Of a DNA stretch of 64,000 nt, positions 22,854 to 36,286 are shown piece after piece. How positions within the stretch are numbered: position 1 is the first letter of the stretch; each line of letters opens with the position of its first letter. The notes under the pieces are model-generated. The model made no database searches, was not told the origin of the DNA, and was given only the letters and a program-made list of their open reading frames with translations. This DNA is from Dreissena polymorpha (Eukaryota > Mollusca > Bivalvia > Myida > Dreissenidae): the NCBI RefSeq assembly GCF_020536995.1, contig NC_068360.1, positions 14,000,178 through 14,064,177 on the forward strand, written 5' to 3'. The translations under genes were made by a program, and so were the position numbers.

Positions 22854-24928
22854 ATAACCGAAATCGTGAGCTATAGCCTTCTAACGGCCACAGGTCTTCA
22901 GTCGGTCGTATTTCTGACTATCACCATCACGTGGAGAAGAGAACGGAGTGAAAACAATGAACACAAGACATCAGAGCTTTGCACGGATTGTAAGGATCTG
23001 CTACCACATTATGATTACAATGGCATAGCAAGTAAAGTTGAAAAGCTCCGGAAATCTCAAGACTCGCGCTGTTGTGGAGGGACGGGGGAGATTATTCGAC
23101 TGGCAGCACAGAAGGCAAGCAATAGTATTGACTAACGGAAATCGAATATAGAATATATTACAGAATTTTCATCTACTAGAACGTAAACTTCAGCAATTGA
23201 GCAAACAGTACAAAGACGTACTAATCGTTTGTATACACAGTAGATGAAAGAATGAAACACCAATTGTCCATAACGACTCGATGACCATAATTTATTATCA
23301 TTTAGGTGATATAATATAACAAGTGTTTTACATATACATGCATGTAATTGATTTATATTAAAGAGGTAAACAAAACACTTAATAAATGTACTGTAAAAGT
23401 AACTTTCCATATTTCAATAAACAAGAATATGTAATTGAAACGAATTAAAATGAAAATATAGAAAATTCTCAGCTTACGTCTTGCAATCAGTTCGCTTGAA
23501 GCTATATTTCACAAATTGATCTTAAAAACAAACAAACAAGTATTTTATACAAGAAACCGAACAATCACGCGTAAAAGAAATATCAACCAGATTGATTTTG
23601 TTAAGCAGTATCTAAAATGTTACAAATGTCATTATTTTCTTATTCTGTTAAATTATGTTTACATATTTTTTATTTTAATTATGATAGGAAACAACAGATA
23701 TGTTCTTCAACCGTATCCGCTATAGTGAGTATATAATTTATACTTACGAGAAGCTTTGTCAATTAATGATTTTTTTAATGCATTGCTTAACAAGTTAAAA
23801 CCTGAAAACTTTCATTTTTGCGTTATTTTTATTTCAACATTACACTTAGATACGATATGTCCAGAATGTTGCCGCCATTAAACTCGCATGAAAAGGCATA
23901 TTGCTGATCTGAAACTATTCTGAGTGTACATCTGGACAGAGCATTTTCTATAAACCTAGCGACCCCTGTAGCTTCTCTTTGTTGTTTACTTTCCTATCAG
24001 TTAATTTTGGCTTTGCTCTGAACAAAATTAATTTGTGAACATATCTCACACGTTTGTGAACTGTTTGTTGTGACTTGATGTCAAGATTGGCTAAAGCAAT
24101 ACTCGCAAACGTGTGCATTGTCATTGCTTTAAGTAAGTTGTCTTAAGTAGTTCTGGTGTATATGAACTTCATATAAAAATATCCTCGTCCACAGTGGTGA
24201 CAGAGGCTGTATATCAGATGTGTGACTCGTACGTAGAGCAGACTCCTTACGTGCGTGCAGTTGAAATAACAAGATACATTGCTGTTGGAGGTAGGATACT
24301 GTACATGTTCCATGTGCACGTGTATGTAGGTTCATTTTGCAACATTTAGACAAGCCGTGTAATGTGCTTTCTAATTACAGACTTGCTTTGGTGATTTGTT
24401 TTGAATAAAATAATGTAAAGCTAAAATTATGGTGCGATTCTTATGATGACTCATACAATTATAATCTTTCAATTTCGAAACGCCCTTAATTAAGAAGCGG
24501 CAAATTATTGTAATGTTGACTTGCCTTCTTTAGCCGTGTATCAACTGCTATGGAACAAAAACGGTAGGACGGTGACTCAGCCGAGCATTCATCACATCAC
24601 ACACTTGCAGGACGAGGGTGAAATATTCATCCGTCGTGCTGGTTTGTACAAGGTGACAAGTCAACTCGTCATAGATACCAATGGAACAATCAGTGATCGT
24701 ATATTTTCACACTTCATTTACGTTCTGTCACACAAATATGGTACTCGGCGTATTCTCGGTGAACGAAAGTCGTCGCTTTTGGACCGTCAAAATACGATAA
24801 GCATTTTATCTGCAGTATTCAACCTTGACCTACACGACCGGCTCTCTGTTGCCATAACGAATCCAGTACACATCGATACCCGCAACAATGATAACGTATT
24901 CTCTGTCCACTTTGTCGACTCCAAATAG
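22854..24928 (+). CDS. TNF superfamily ligand, copy 2
   Basis: Same architecture as copy 1: exons 22854-23114, 23688-23724, 24195-24290 and 24534-24928, again 789 nt in total and open throughout. Exon A starts after TTTTTAG with an in-frame stop (TAG) just before, so the start codon is upstream (candidate 20760). The anchor is SLLTATGLQSVVFLTITITW, followed by a basic RRER and a stalk with LCTDCKDLL and RCCGG. The microexon reads MFFNRIRY. Exon C holds QMCDSYVEQTPYVRAV. The TNF-homology domain has GEIFIRRAGLYKVTSQL, HFIYVLSHKYGTRRILGE and FNLDLHDRLSVAI. There is no cysteine in the domain. The GC donor (AAG|GCAAGC) is shared with copy 1. By eye its protein is closer to copy 1 than to copy 3. 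AATAAA is present near 24990. This is the copy that looks most clearly functional. Confidence 0.87.
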
Positions 24929-25182
24929 TGCGTCTAACCTCACGTTAGAAGTGATGCGGGCCAGCATATTGTCATGCAGAAGGCAAAAATAATAAATGAG
25001 ACCTTTGAGAACCTGGCCGTTTTCATAAGTGTCGTATCTTATTCGTTACCATACATATTAAAGTATTAACATCTAACATTAGTATCTCCAAAAATAAGTT
25101 AATATATATGTATAAAGTGTCTAAGAATGTGGCTTTTCTATACATTATTTTTTTAAAGAAAAAAGTCATTCGTCCTGCATAA

Positions 25183-25826
25183 ACAAGTAATGCAGGCCGA
25201 AAGCTCCGCAGACCTCGAGTGATATTTCAGCTGTACGGAAGTACTTAAGAGACTGGAACAAATTGGAACTAAGAGATGGCGTTCTTTATCGTATAGTAGA
25301 TAATGGGAACCAGTTGTATAAACAGCTTATAATACCGGAACATTTACGGAATGAAGTATTCCGTTCTCTTCACGATGATTTTGGCCATCATGGTAGGGAT
25401 CGCACTAAGTCATAATTTAAACAGAGATTTAACTGGCCTGGTATGCACACTTTCATTAGTCGCACCGTAGCCAGTTGTCCTAGGTACCTTCGGCGTAAGG
25501 CACATGCAGAGTCAGCTCCATTGGGCAGTAGTCAGGTATCTGCCCCTATGGAAATGGTGGGCTTAGACTTTCTCGCTCTCGAGAAATCAAAAGGTGTCCA
25601 TGAGAATATCCTCATGATCACTGAACATTGTAGCAGATATGCCCAAGGTTTTCCTACCACTAATCAGACAGCTCGTACAACCGCCCGTGTCCTTTTTGAA
25701 CATTTCTTCGTCCATTACGGATTTCCAAAAAAGAGTCATAGTGATAAAGGAGCCAATTTTATGTCCAGCCTCATTCATGAGATTTATCAACTTGCAGGCA
25801 TACATCAATCTCGGACCACTCCTTAA
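25183..25826 (+). mobile_element. Ty3/Gypsy LTR retrotransposon fossil (integrase part)
   Basis: A pol fragment of the Ty3/Gypsy (Metaviridae) kind covering the integrase zinc-binding region and part of its catalytic core. It is short, lacks LTRs, gag and the rest of pol, and is broken in at least two places. Its ends are undefined. Probably an old, decayed insertion downstream of TNF copy 2. Confidence 0.8.
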
Positions 25827-26041
25827 GTGTTTTTTTAATTGTAACATAATTTATATAACTGAAAAATCGGTAATTTTGAATTTTGATTTAGGTCAGCTTT
25901 TGATATTCAAACATCAAGGGATGTTTATAACAAATGATTTTTCACTAGATATGCGTTTTTATTTAGTTATTCTGATATAACTGTTTTCTGACATGCTCAA
26001 AGTAAATAAAAGTTCAAGAATATTAATTTTAATATATTTAA

Positions 26042-26512
26042 AGGGGCCTTTTCACAGATTTTGGCATGTTTTGAAGTTTGTCATAAAATGCTTTATATTG
26101 ATAAATGTAAACATTAGATATAAAAAGTTCCAGTACAAAATCAAGAATAAAATTTAAAAAAGAAAAAAAAAGGTAACCCTCAGCAGGGCTCGAACCACTG
26201 ACCCCTGTAGTCCTGGAGTAAAAGTAGTACCCACTTAGACCATTCGGCCACCCTTCCGGATATAAAGTATAATGTATTTTTTACTTTATAAAAGCAATCC
26301 TCGTAGTTTCACAGAATATAACGACAACAACAGAACTCTCCATTAATAATTCGTTTCGCGTTGCAACGCTTTATAATTTTCGCGTTTTTAAATCGTCACA
26401 AGATGCATATAATGGTTATTTTAGAGCATGGTAAATGTTCAGTATTACTGTTTCCTCACAAATATCATAACTAAAACGAAAATATGCGAATCTGAAACAA
26501 CTTTTTTCAGTT
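26042..26512 (+). mobile_element. tRNA-bearing TTAA MITE, right end diverged
   Basis: TTAA (26038-26041) then AGGGGCCTTTTCACAGATTT. The tRNA-like segment is on the minus strand at about 26183-26260 (GGCTCGAACCACTGACCCC and CATTCGGCCA in the plus reading). The body continues to about 26512, where similarity to the family right end stops. Confidence 0.8.
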
Positions 26513-28080
26513 ATCGTGTTACCATCAATAAGCCTTCACTCGTAAGATGCTTCACAATTCAATAGTCCTATGCATGGATTGATTAAAAAGTACTTCCTGG
26601 AAATGATGACCATTATGAGATGCGTCTCATGCAAGTTCTAGATCACGATCAAGATAAAACTTTAAGATCAAAAGTAAAATTGACGAAATATGTCATTAAC
26701 ACGTTATCTGAAGTATTATTTGATCTAGCATGGATGGATTTTCACAGTACTTGGTGCGAACAATAAGCTTAATAAAGATAATTTCGAACGAAAATACCAG
26801 GAACCTATGCCCGATGTTAATGTCAGAATCAAAATCAAATAAAACATGACAACCGTCGACTTTAAATCTTTTTCGCAACCTATCTGCCCAGCATTGAATT
26901 CTTTTAAAATAACATGACAGATCTGATAAAAATGAATAACGGATTGTTGCGTGCAAAACACAAATGTTGATTTTAGTGCGCTCCGATAAATGTATTTCAT
27001 TGCATTCGCAATTTTGTGTAAATATACGTAGTGTTTTTGAGTTAAGAATCCGTAAATTTACAATTATGTGGAAATTATTTTCAACTTTGTTGACATAACG
27101 TAAATTTGCGAATTAACGAAAAATACCGGATTCGTGATGATATTTGAATGGAACTGACGACATTTACGAAGAATGTTTTTACTAAGAAAGCATAACTTAA
27201 ACCTAGTTGTTGCTTTTTTCAATTTAATCCAAGGTAAAACATTTTACAAAATCTTATAAAATATTAAATTATTAGTTTTTGTTGATTTTAGTGAGTTTTG
27301 ATTAATTTAGTAAAATACTTTTGCTAATGCTTAGAAATATACAAAGTGATTTTGGTTAGCAATAATTTTACCAAGTATTTGAAAATGATTTTTAATTTTG
27401 TTGATGATTCGTATCTTTAAGAACTCTTGATATCTTAATTTATTTCAAAAGTTTATATTGTAAACTTTCTATAGAATTTGGTTGACTCCGACCAATATTT
27501 TAATGTTTTATCAAATGTGAGTTCAATAACTATGTATGTTGGTCTGAAGAATCACTTACTTTAACCAAGGATTTTATTGAATAAAAGTAGGAAAAATCAA
27601 CTGTTTGTCTTCATTTTGAAACATAAAAAATACTGTCAACGGATATTCTCCGATGAAATTGCATTGAGTTATTTATTAAGTTGATCAATATTCAACGTCA
27701 TTCGAAAGTCACATTTATTAAAAAAAAAATTTCTTAAAATGTTTCCGAGTATCATGTATTTTGACAGGCAGAGAACATTTTAACTAGTTTGCTTGTATCC
27801 CGCTCCAACTTCTTAGTCTAAATCAATTGAATGTTTTAACCATTATGTCTATATTTGCATGACCTCCATGCATGCAATATTTACATCTTTTGAATGTTAA
27901 GCTTTGTATTATACAAGTTGAATTATTGGCCACTATTCAAAATGTATTAGGTTTCCTCTCCAGCGAAGTGTTTTACAATTAAAATACAGCTGATTCTATT
28001 TTTAAATTACTTGACCGACATTCAACAGCATAAAGGATAAACATATTACGTTCTAGACAACCTTGAACAGTTCATGCCAG
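26513..28080. other. Intergenic, nothing recognised
   Basis: AT-rich. The overlapping minus-strand frames near 26.7-27.0 kb have no recognisable domain. Confidence 0.35.
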
Positions 28081-28084
28081 TTAA

Positions 28085-29199
28085 AGGGACATTTTTCACA
28101 GATTTTGGCGTGTATTGAAGTTTGTCATTAAATGCTTTATATTGATAAATGTAAACATTGGATCTTAAAAGCTCCAGTAAAAACAAGAATCAGAGCGCTG
28201 AAGGCACTGTAGGTGTTCGTTGTTGTATAAGTTTAGACGCAACTCAGTTTTAAAAATTATGTTATAGCTTTTTATTTTGCAAGGTTTTAAATGAACCCAT
28301 TCAGATTTATAAAGAGTGTGTCTTAAAGCACAGGTCCGATGTGTTTTTTTAATCATTAATAACAAATATAAGTTAAGCTTCATTTTGGGAAAACAGGGCT
28401 TAATGCATATGCATTAATTGTCATCCCAGTACCAGAGACTCTCATTAAACGAAAAACATTATACAATCAGAAATGTCGTCCTTGATTAGCTTGTGCGCAT
28501 TAGTCAGTGTGCACAGGCTAATCTTATTTGACATGCATTAAGTCCCGTTTTCCCTAAAAGCAGCCAATATGTACAGATTTCAATGATAAACAGTGAACTG
28601 GCCAATGTCGTCTTACAAGCTGTTAAACACTATTAGTCATATACACCAGGGACCCTGTATACACCCACTGCATGTGGTGGTTATCTTTCCTAGCAGACAA
28701 TTATAGCTTTTGTCGTCTGCAACAGGCAGTGGTTGTCTTTTCATAGCGTAGTTAAGCAGTTGAGCGCATACTGATTTGCAAAATTTGCTCTTTAACATTA
28801 GCGTGAGCTAACGCTCACACTAATATAATTAAAGAAAGATAAAAAAGTTACCCTCAACTGGGCTCGAACCACTGATCCCTGGAGTAAAAGTCTAACACTT
28901 AGACCACTCGGCCATGCATGATCACGCAATCAGAGATGTATTTTATACTTTATATAAGCAATCCTCGTAGTGTCACAAAATATAACGAAAACAACAGAAT
29001 ATTCAATCGTTTCGCGTTGCAACGATTTATAATTCTCAGGTTTTTAAATCGTCAAAAGATGCATATAATGGATATTTTAGAACATGGTAAATGTTCAGTA
29101 TCACTGTTTCCTCACAAATATTATAACTACAATGAAAATGTGCGAATCCGAAACAAAAAATTTTAATTTGTCAGTTTACCAAAACATGAAAAGGTCCCT
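28085..29199 (+). mobile_element. tRNA-bearing TTAA MITE with nested insertion
   Basis: TTAA on both sides (28081-28084 and 29200-29203), left end AGGGACATTTTTCACAG and right end CATGAAAAGGTCCCT. The family head (28085-28185) and the tRNA-like part (minus strand, about 28856-28918) are separated by about 650 bp of foreign sequence that includes a copy of the GTCGTCC palindromic repeat, so another element inserted here. Confidence 0.85.
28388..28555. repeat. GTCGTCCC palindromic repeat, diverged copy
   Basis: GGGAAAACAGGGCTTAATGC at the left faces CATTAAGTCCCGTTTTCCC at the right, and CAGGCTAATC is shared with the complete copy at 43397. It is nested inside the 28085-29199 element. Confidence 0.8.
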
Positions 29200-29723
29200 T
29201 TAAGCTCAGTGTCATAATTTTAAACAGGTATTTACGTATTTATGTAGCTTATGGTAATGTTCCGTATCTGGAATGAACTAAATTGAAACCACGTGATTAA
29301 CGGGATAATGTTATTGCGCAGTTGTCACTTTGCCAGGCTGGGTTATTTTTTTTCAATAGTTAAGACCTTTCCATATTTTGCAGAATATAGAGTAGCATTG
29401 GCTAATCAGGTATTTATAACAAAATGTATGTTTGGAATGACTCATATTTATTTGAAAGTGTGTGTACAACGCCGGAAATATAGAAGTCTCATTTAAACGC
29501 AAAATCCTCTAATTTGGAATCTGTGAAAAATGTTCTCAACATATGAGCAGGTGCCTTCGACACTGGATTCTATGAAGCAAAAACTAATTCATACAATTCT
29601 GTATCACAATAAGGCAACAACTCATCTATTCGACCGCAGAACAGATCAGTTGCAATTACATTTTCAGAACATGGCAGTTTACATCACTGAATAAAATAAT
29701 CAGCAAAAGTGGTATACTTTTAA

Positions 29724-30107
29724 AGGGGCCTTTTCACAGTTGGCATGTATTGAAGTTTGTCAATAAATGCTTTGCCTGTATATTGATAAAGGTAAACATT
29801 GGATCTAAAAAGTACAAGTAAAAAACAAAAATAAAATTAAAGAAAGAAAAAAAAAACCCCTAAACTGGGCTCGAACCACTGACCCTTAGAGTAAAAGTCT
29901 GACGCTAAGACCACTCGGCTATCCGTGCTTATACAATGAATGATGCATTTTAAACTTTATAAAAGCAATCCTCGTAGTGTCACAAAATATTACAACAACA
30001 GAACGTTCAGTATTACTCTTTCCTCACAAATATCATAACTACACGCAAATTTGCGAATCCATAACTTTTTTTATTTTGTAAATTTACCAAAACATGAAAA
30101 TGTCCCT
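29724..30107 (+). mobile_element. Complete 384-bp tRNA-Lys-like TTAA MITE
   Basis: Flanked by TTAA (29720-29723, 30108-30111) and bounded by inverted termini AGGGGCCTTTTCA and TGAAAATGTCCCT. On the minus strand, about 29865-29928, is a tRNA-like block. It has an A-box-like TAGCCGAGTGGTC, an anticodon arm CAGACTTTTACTCTAAGG close to tRNA-Lys(UUU), and the B box GGTTCGAGCCC. There is no protein frame. It combines DNA-transposon ends with a SINE-type Pol III head. Six copies or fragments lie in this window. Confidence 0.87.
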
Positions 30108-30955
30108 TTAAATGTTATTGAATGATGTCAGTGTGATCGCATACACTGTTTTTATTGCAGTTGTCCTTGAAACTGATATTGGATATACCTTAAAGCAGAT
30201 AATGTTTTTTCAAACTTAAGGCCAGTTAATTTAAATAAATTGTTTAATGTTTTAAAACTCGCTAATGGTGAACTTACACCATCCACTATTAAAATGGTCG
30301 AAGTATCAACTTCAAGAAATCTGACTTCATAATCTTGAAAGCGTAGCTTAGTAGTAATGCCACTAGGTTTTTATTGATTTGATTTAGATTTTCGCCTTGT
30401 TAAACTGATTGCCACTGACCGATCGGGCTTATTTATGGTATCCATGTCTTGAAGAGCATCTTTATTCAACGAAAATGTTTTAGTTTCTACTCTCTATTAG
30501 TTGTTTACAAGAAAACGAACAATATAAATTATTATTCAATAGCACATATATGCGTTCACTTATCTTATGATTTCGTATGGATGCAGGTGCAGATGAAAAA
30601 GCTGTATTGTTATATCCCTAAAGATGTGCCAGAGACATGTAATTTTCCGAAACGTTTTGAATGTATTGGAACTGCTATAAGTTGTTTAGCGATTCCTCGT
30701 TGCAGTAATGTTGTGAATTCTTGTTGTCTTCATATAAGATATAACAAGAACAAGAATATTTTTTATTTTAGTTATAACCGATTATAAGATTGTATTGCGA
30801 TGGGTGCTAGAAACATCTTTTCTGCAACATTTGCCTTAAACAATGTCTTAACCGGGTTATCTAAATTTAACCACCACAAAAAAAGATAGTGTTTGCATAC
30901 ATCTTTTCCTATGCCATGTATACCTGAATAATTAAGTTCATATATTTAAAAAGGA

Positions 30956-31320
30956 GGGATTTGTAGGGGAATTGTGAACAACTTATTTAGACCATGGTAT
31001 GTTAAACTACGTGAATGAGCGTTTGTGAACCCAATCGCATTATGGAAGAAGGACGTTTCGAACAGATAATTACACGAAAGGCTTAATTCAGACAGTATTT
31101 AATATCTTAATAATACTTTCAATAAGATCACAAATTGTGTTCATATATTAATACACGGAATCTTTGTATGGCATTGTGAACCACTTATTTTTACCATTTT
31201 ATTTAACATTTGTTAAACTACATGAATTAGCGTTTGTATACTGAAGCCCATCATTAAAGAAGGACGTTTCGGGGAAAATAAACGGAAGGATTAGTTCAAA
31301 AAATATCAAATACCTAAAAA
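30956..31320. repeat. Two-copy divergent direct repeat, about 200 bp
   Basis: ATTGTGAACAACTTATTT and GAAGAAGGACGTTTCG recur about 200 bp later as ATTGTGAACCACTTATTT and AAAGAAGGACGTTTCG, with other shared blocks between. Confidence 0.75.
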
Positions 31321-33055
31321 ATATACTTTGAATCAGATCTTAATTCATGTAAATCAAAACTGAATTTTCGAAATTCCGTTGCATTTCCAGAACTTTAAAA
31401 TAATACCGCTGATTGACTGCTGAGTCTCAAATAATGCTACACAAAACAATTTCAATTATACTTAACTCATTTCTCCAACATGTGTAATGTTATATGATTT
31501 AGTTTGTTCGTTTTCCATTACGAGTAATCGTTGAGGTTTAACGTTGTGATATCAATATATCGTGGATATTCAAGCCAAGCATTTTATGATGAAATAATGG
31601 TGTAACATCGCGGCATCAACCTTATATTTAAATTTAACGACAACACCAATACACCAAATTTAGTATTGTCTTTTAAATTGACATTCAATATTCAACTTTC
31701 CAAATATTCCGGACCGAATAAATATTAAGTATACATACGTCATTAATCGGGTCGGATTTAAGGGGCTGAGAACACTTGACGAGTTTTTGTTTATGCTACA
31801 ACAACATTGTGCCATAAACCACAGGTAGCAGACTTGTATCTGATCATTTTACAATATGTATTATACTTATGTGTACTGAATCGGTAAGTTGTAAGGCATC
31901 GTAGGGCAAAGGTCATATGGCATATCTAGGTTTTAGTATTGATATGTCTTTTCATGGAGTAATTTAATGCGGAAAAATTAAAACTCAATCATTACGACAC
32001 GTAAAAAACGTCCGTGAATGTAACGTCGGTAACAAAATAATTGGAACAATAACATATGACTCAAAATAAGATTATTTATGTAATGCAAATGATTAATGAT
32101 ATAAATTTCGAGATATCTGTCACTCATTATCACTTGAATGTAGATGTTAAAATGCACGGTTAAAAAGTGCAGTTTCCATCATGTGCAGACGTTGTTTGTT
32201 TTTCAGTTGTATATTGATATTCATCCATATTGTCAGCCAGTGTTAACAAATAGCATCTTATTTAAGTACTGCCATGTTCTTCGCTTTTTATTATGAGCCT
32301 TTCTTTTATGATTGATCCAAGGCATCGCTCTAAATTGTATACCTTTAAATCATTTCTTGACATAAAATGAAATGCGAAAGAAGAGGAAAAGTAAAGAAAA
32401 GTTGCACACAAAAAACCCCATAGACAAAGATGGAAAATAATTCTGATGTACTCGTCCCTTTTTTCAGTGACATAGATATACTTTATGTAGAAAGTTATTA
32501 GTTTTGTATGTTTACAAGTGCTTTAAATACTGACAATCGTTCTTTTTCAGTTTCAGTTAATTTTATAGTGCTATATATGGATTTGGTAACGTTTTTTTTT
32601 CTTCTAGAAGCAAAAATAATTATGTTTTTTACTTCAAGAGTTAATATGTTCATTTTTTTCAAATAAAAAACTTCAAAGAATAAATGATTTACATATCATT
32701 GTATCATGTATATTTAAGCTATGCAATAAGTCTGCTTTCAAATTATTAATCAGTATTTTGACAGTGTCACATTCCCAAAAAAGATGGTCGATAGGTGATT
32801 GTGAATCATGATTTCAATTCCACATAGACTTTTATGGTTTTTATTGCATTCGAGATTTTACCAAAAAAAATAAATGTAGTGTTTGTTAGCCTAAAAGTTA
32901 ATATTCAAGTTGTCTCCCTTGTTTATCTTTTTGACATTCGTTTACAATAATAACAATAAATAACCACTAGAAAAGATTGCCCTTTAAAATAAGACTAAGT
33001 TACGCCACAGGGGCAACGGTTAGAAAATTTCTAGATGAAAGTCTTGTTCTATTCA

Positions 33056-33085
33056 GGGATCTAAACAAACGTTTGTTTAGGTCCC
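33056..33085. repeat. 30-nt palindrome with one mismatched pair
   Basis: GGGATCTAAACAAAC meets GTTTGTTTAGGTCCC with no loop. Confidence 0.85.
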
Positions 33086-33434
33086 TCTTCAAGTATAATT
33101 AATTACTTTGTGTTTTGGCATTTTAGGTCAAAACACACCATATCAATTATTATACCATCTCTACTGATGTAGACCGTTTTAGTAATAACTTTTCAAACAC
33201 TTTTACTTTTTGGACACCCCCTTTTATAGACAAAATATTTTTTTTATGGCTCTATAATTTCAAACAGTTGGGATTTTCATCCATTATTAATGATTCTTAA
33301 TCTTTTAACAGTTTATATTACCGCGATATTTACCAGATTTCTTCTCTGTTTTCGCTTTGATCTATAGTCATGAGTACAACCTGTTTATAAAACCCTGACA
33401 GATGAATGCATAAAGAGCAATGAACCATTAAATG

Positions 33435-34396
33435 CATACATGCCAGACGTCCCGATCTCGGCGGGACAGTCCCGCGTTTGGGCCCTTTGTCCCGGCGTCC
33501 CGATATGAGACGAATTGTCCCGACATTCGTAAAAAACGATGTAAGGTCTATAGGTTTTCAATAAAATTCGCTATTTAAGCTCTGTTTCTCTAACACCACC
33601 GCTAATCCCTTTATTGCCCCCAATTAACAATCCGATTCTACTTCTCATGTGTACCAGTGTTGTTTATGACACCTTATCAGCGATTTATCGGCTAATTATT
33701 GATTTTATCAGGCATTTACACCATGGTGGTCTTCAAGATAGTGGTGGCTTATTGATATCGATAGTATAAACAATTGTTTTGTAAAATTACTTCTACGTCA
33801 TTAATGAGTCTTTTACATTCAATGTTTAGTTCCAAAATAGCGGGATAATCCGAATGTGCAATATACCAAAATCGCAACAAACAGTCCAATAAGTGATACC
33901 CATCCTGTCTAGTGTAATTGGGTGTAATTGTAATAAAAACAACGAGATGCTTTGCATGAAAGTTTGACCCAACTCCAAAGCTAAAAACAACGAGGTGCTA
34001 TGACAGTTTGACCCTACTCCAATTAAGCCGCGACAATTGACAAGTAAGTTAACTGTAACCCGTACTTTCAGTGTACTGGATAGCCTCCCCTGCGTTAATG
34101 TTTGCCATTGAAAGTAATATAATGAGTATTGTTGTCGTAATGTTCCAGATTTTGTAATCTAAAAAGATGAATATTATCTTCGTTGTTTGCTATTGTCTTA
34201 TTTAATAAAACTGTTATGTTTCATATCAGATGTTTTATGTCTTGAATAAAAGTATCAAGAGTTTATGTTATTACTATACTGACTACAGTAAAGATGGAAT
34301 GATAGATCGTTTTAGGTGTCCTGCTTTTTGGTCAAATGTCCCGACATTTTTTTATGGAATGTCCCGCTTTGGACCTAAAATATTCTGGCATGTATG
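33435..34396. mobile_element. hAT-like non-autonomous transposon, 962 bp
   Basis: Perfect 13-bp inverted termini (CATACATGCCAGA at 33435-33447, TCTGGCATGTATG at 34384-34396) are flanked by a perfect 8-bp duplication ATTAAATG (33427-33434, 34397-34404). Subterminal regions carry several GTCCCG/CGGGAC words in both orientations. No transposase frame is visible. The 8-bp duplication points to hAT or another 8-bp superfamily. The identical duplication suggests a fairly recent insertion. It ends about 200 bp before the ACOT9 start exon. Confidence 0.85.
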
Positions 34397-36286
34397 ATTA
34401 AATGTGTGTTATTGGCTTTAATTACCGTGTATACCGATAATAAACAATGGTTTCACCCAACATTATTTGAAATTATATCATATAATTTATAAAGGAAGCA
34501 GTAAATTTATGGACCTGTTTTCTTTCTACTATGATAGATAATTTAAAGTGATATTAGTCAACAATATGTTAATTAAATTTGTATCTTCTTTATAACAGAT
34601 GCAGCGACATGTATTGCATTTGCCAAGGAAGCAATTAACAGATGTTTTAAGAAGGACACTAACATCCAAATACAGTAATGGAGAAACCTTGACTATTCAA
34701 GAAAGTATGAATATAAAATTATTTTATTTTTGTTTACTTAAAATATTTACCCAACAACATTCTCAAGATTATTTTGCAGTGTAGTTAAAGCTTGCATTAT
34801 GTAATGCCCCATTTTCAAGGTTCTTGTACTTTTGAAATAATAAACCCACAAAAAAGTAAAAAAACATGTGTTTATAAAGCTTCATTATATTGGACAATGG
34901 TTCATATGTTCAAACTCATATTTAGTATCATGCTGTGTTGCAATAATTGCATAGCATTTTTTTATTCCCTAGTTAACCAACTAGTGCCTGGTATAACAAA
35001 TTTTTCCAAGTATAATCCACATGAACTAATCAGTTCTAAAAACCTTGGTTTTGTGCAAACCCTGCATCTTTCAGTTTCTTGAATAAATTTGCAAAGATGC
35101 TGATTTAAGAAACATGTTTTTTGTGATTAACTGTAAAAGTAGCACAAAGTCAGAAACACAGAACTGTGATATATGTTCCAGCAAGGGAGAAGTTGAAGTT
35201 GCTGGTAGGAGGAGCACAGACAACGTGGGGGTATTGTATAAGTTTGCTGTTTAAGAACTTAAAACAATATACCAAAAGTGAACAATCTAACAGAACCCTT
35301 TTTTAAAACACTTAGTCTGTCGGCTGGTATTACTTAGTATGCTTGCAGTTTTGGGGATGATTTTATGTTTTATTAAGGTCAATTGGACTTTAAATCGTTG
35401 GATGTACATGTACCTTTAGAGAAAACTTACCTTTTATAACATACCATAGCACTCTGAGGCATTTCATGACATGTTATTTTTTAGTATGGTTTAATATTGG
35501 TCAAAGTTAAGATGGATTTTTGAAGTCCTACTTCAACCTATTATTTTAAAACATTTGACTTCACTTGTGGTTCTTGTTCATTTGCAGATATTTCTTGCTG
35601 GAGATGTATTATTTCATACTCATTTGAATATGGAGAGCTTTGGTCTAGTGGTGCATAATAATAATTTTTGCTTGAAAACCTGCTTAATTCCTGAAAAACC
35701 TTGAATTTATATTTTAAAATACAACAACTGCACTGTACGTTGAAACGCAATGATTTTTTAAAACAAAAGTTTTCCAACAACTCAACAAACTTTAAAAAAG
35801 ACAAATTCCTTGATTTGTTGTTTTTAGTGAGAGTTCATCCTCCTCCATTAAAATTTGCCTATCCAAATTTCAATTAGGTTCCTAGCATTGTTATTGCAGT
35901 AACTTTAAAAAAAATTGTTTTGCAAATACAAGATTTATTCTTTGCCTTTACAGATCATCTACAGCTGACTCTCATGTAGCCCCTATTGCAACCAGCCAGG
36001 ATGATATACCACCAAGAACAATGGCTCATAGCTTTCGGAAGGTCATTATTCCCCTTGGCACCAACCCAATGCTAAAGGAGAAATATATCAATTTCTACCA
36101 AGGAATCAGATTTGGGAGGATTCTGGAAGACCTGGACACATTTGCAGGTATATTTTGTCCTCCAGTCAGCTTACGTCGCAGTTTTCATTTGCCAAAATAA
36201 TCATTACTATTGTAGAGATTTTTAAGCTCATCTGTGTAATACAAAGGGTGAGCTTTTGGGTATTCATTTTGTCCGTTGTATCTTTT

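Larger units (their letters stand above)
30112..33434. other. Intergenic; one tandem duplication, one palindrome
   Basis: No gene is supported. The 112-codon frame at 30449-30787 is cysteine-containing but has no recognisable pattern. A divergent direct repeat is at 30956-31320 and a palindrome at 33056-33085. Confidence 0.4.
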
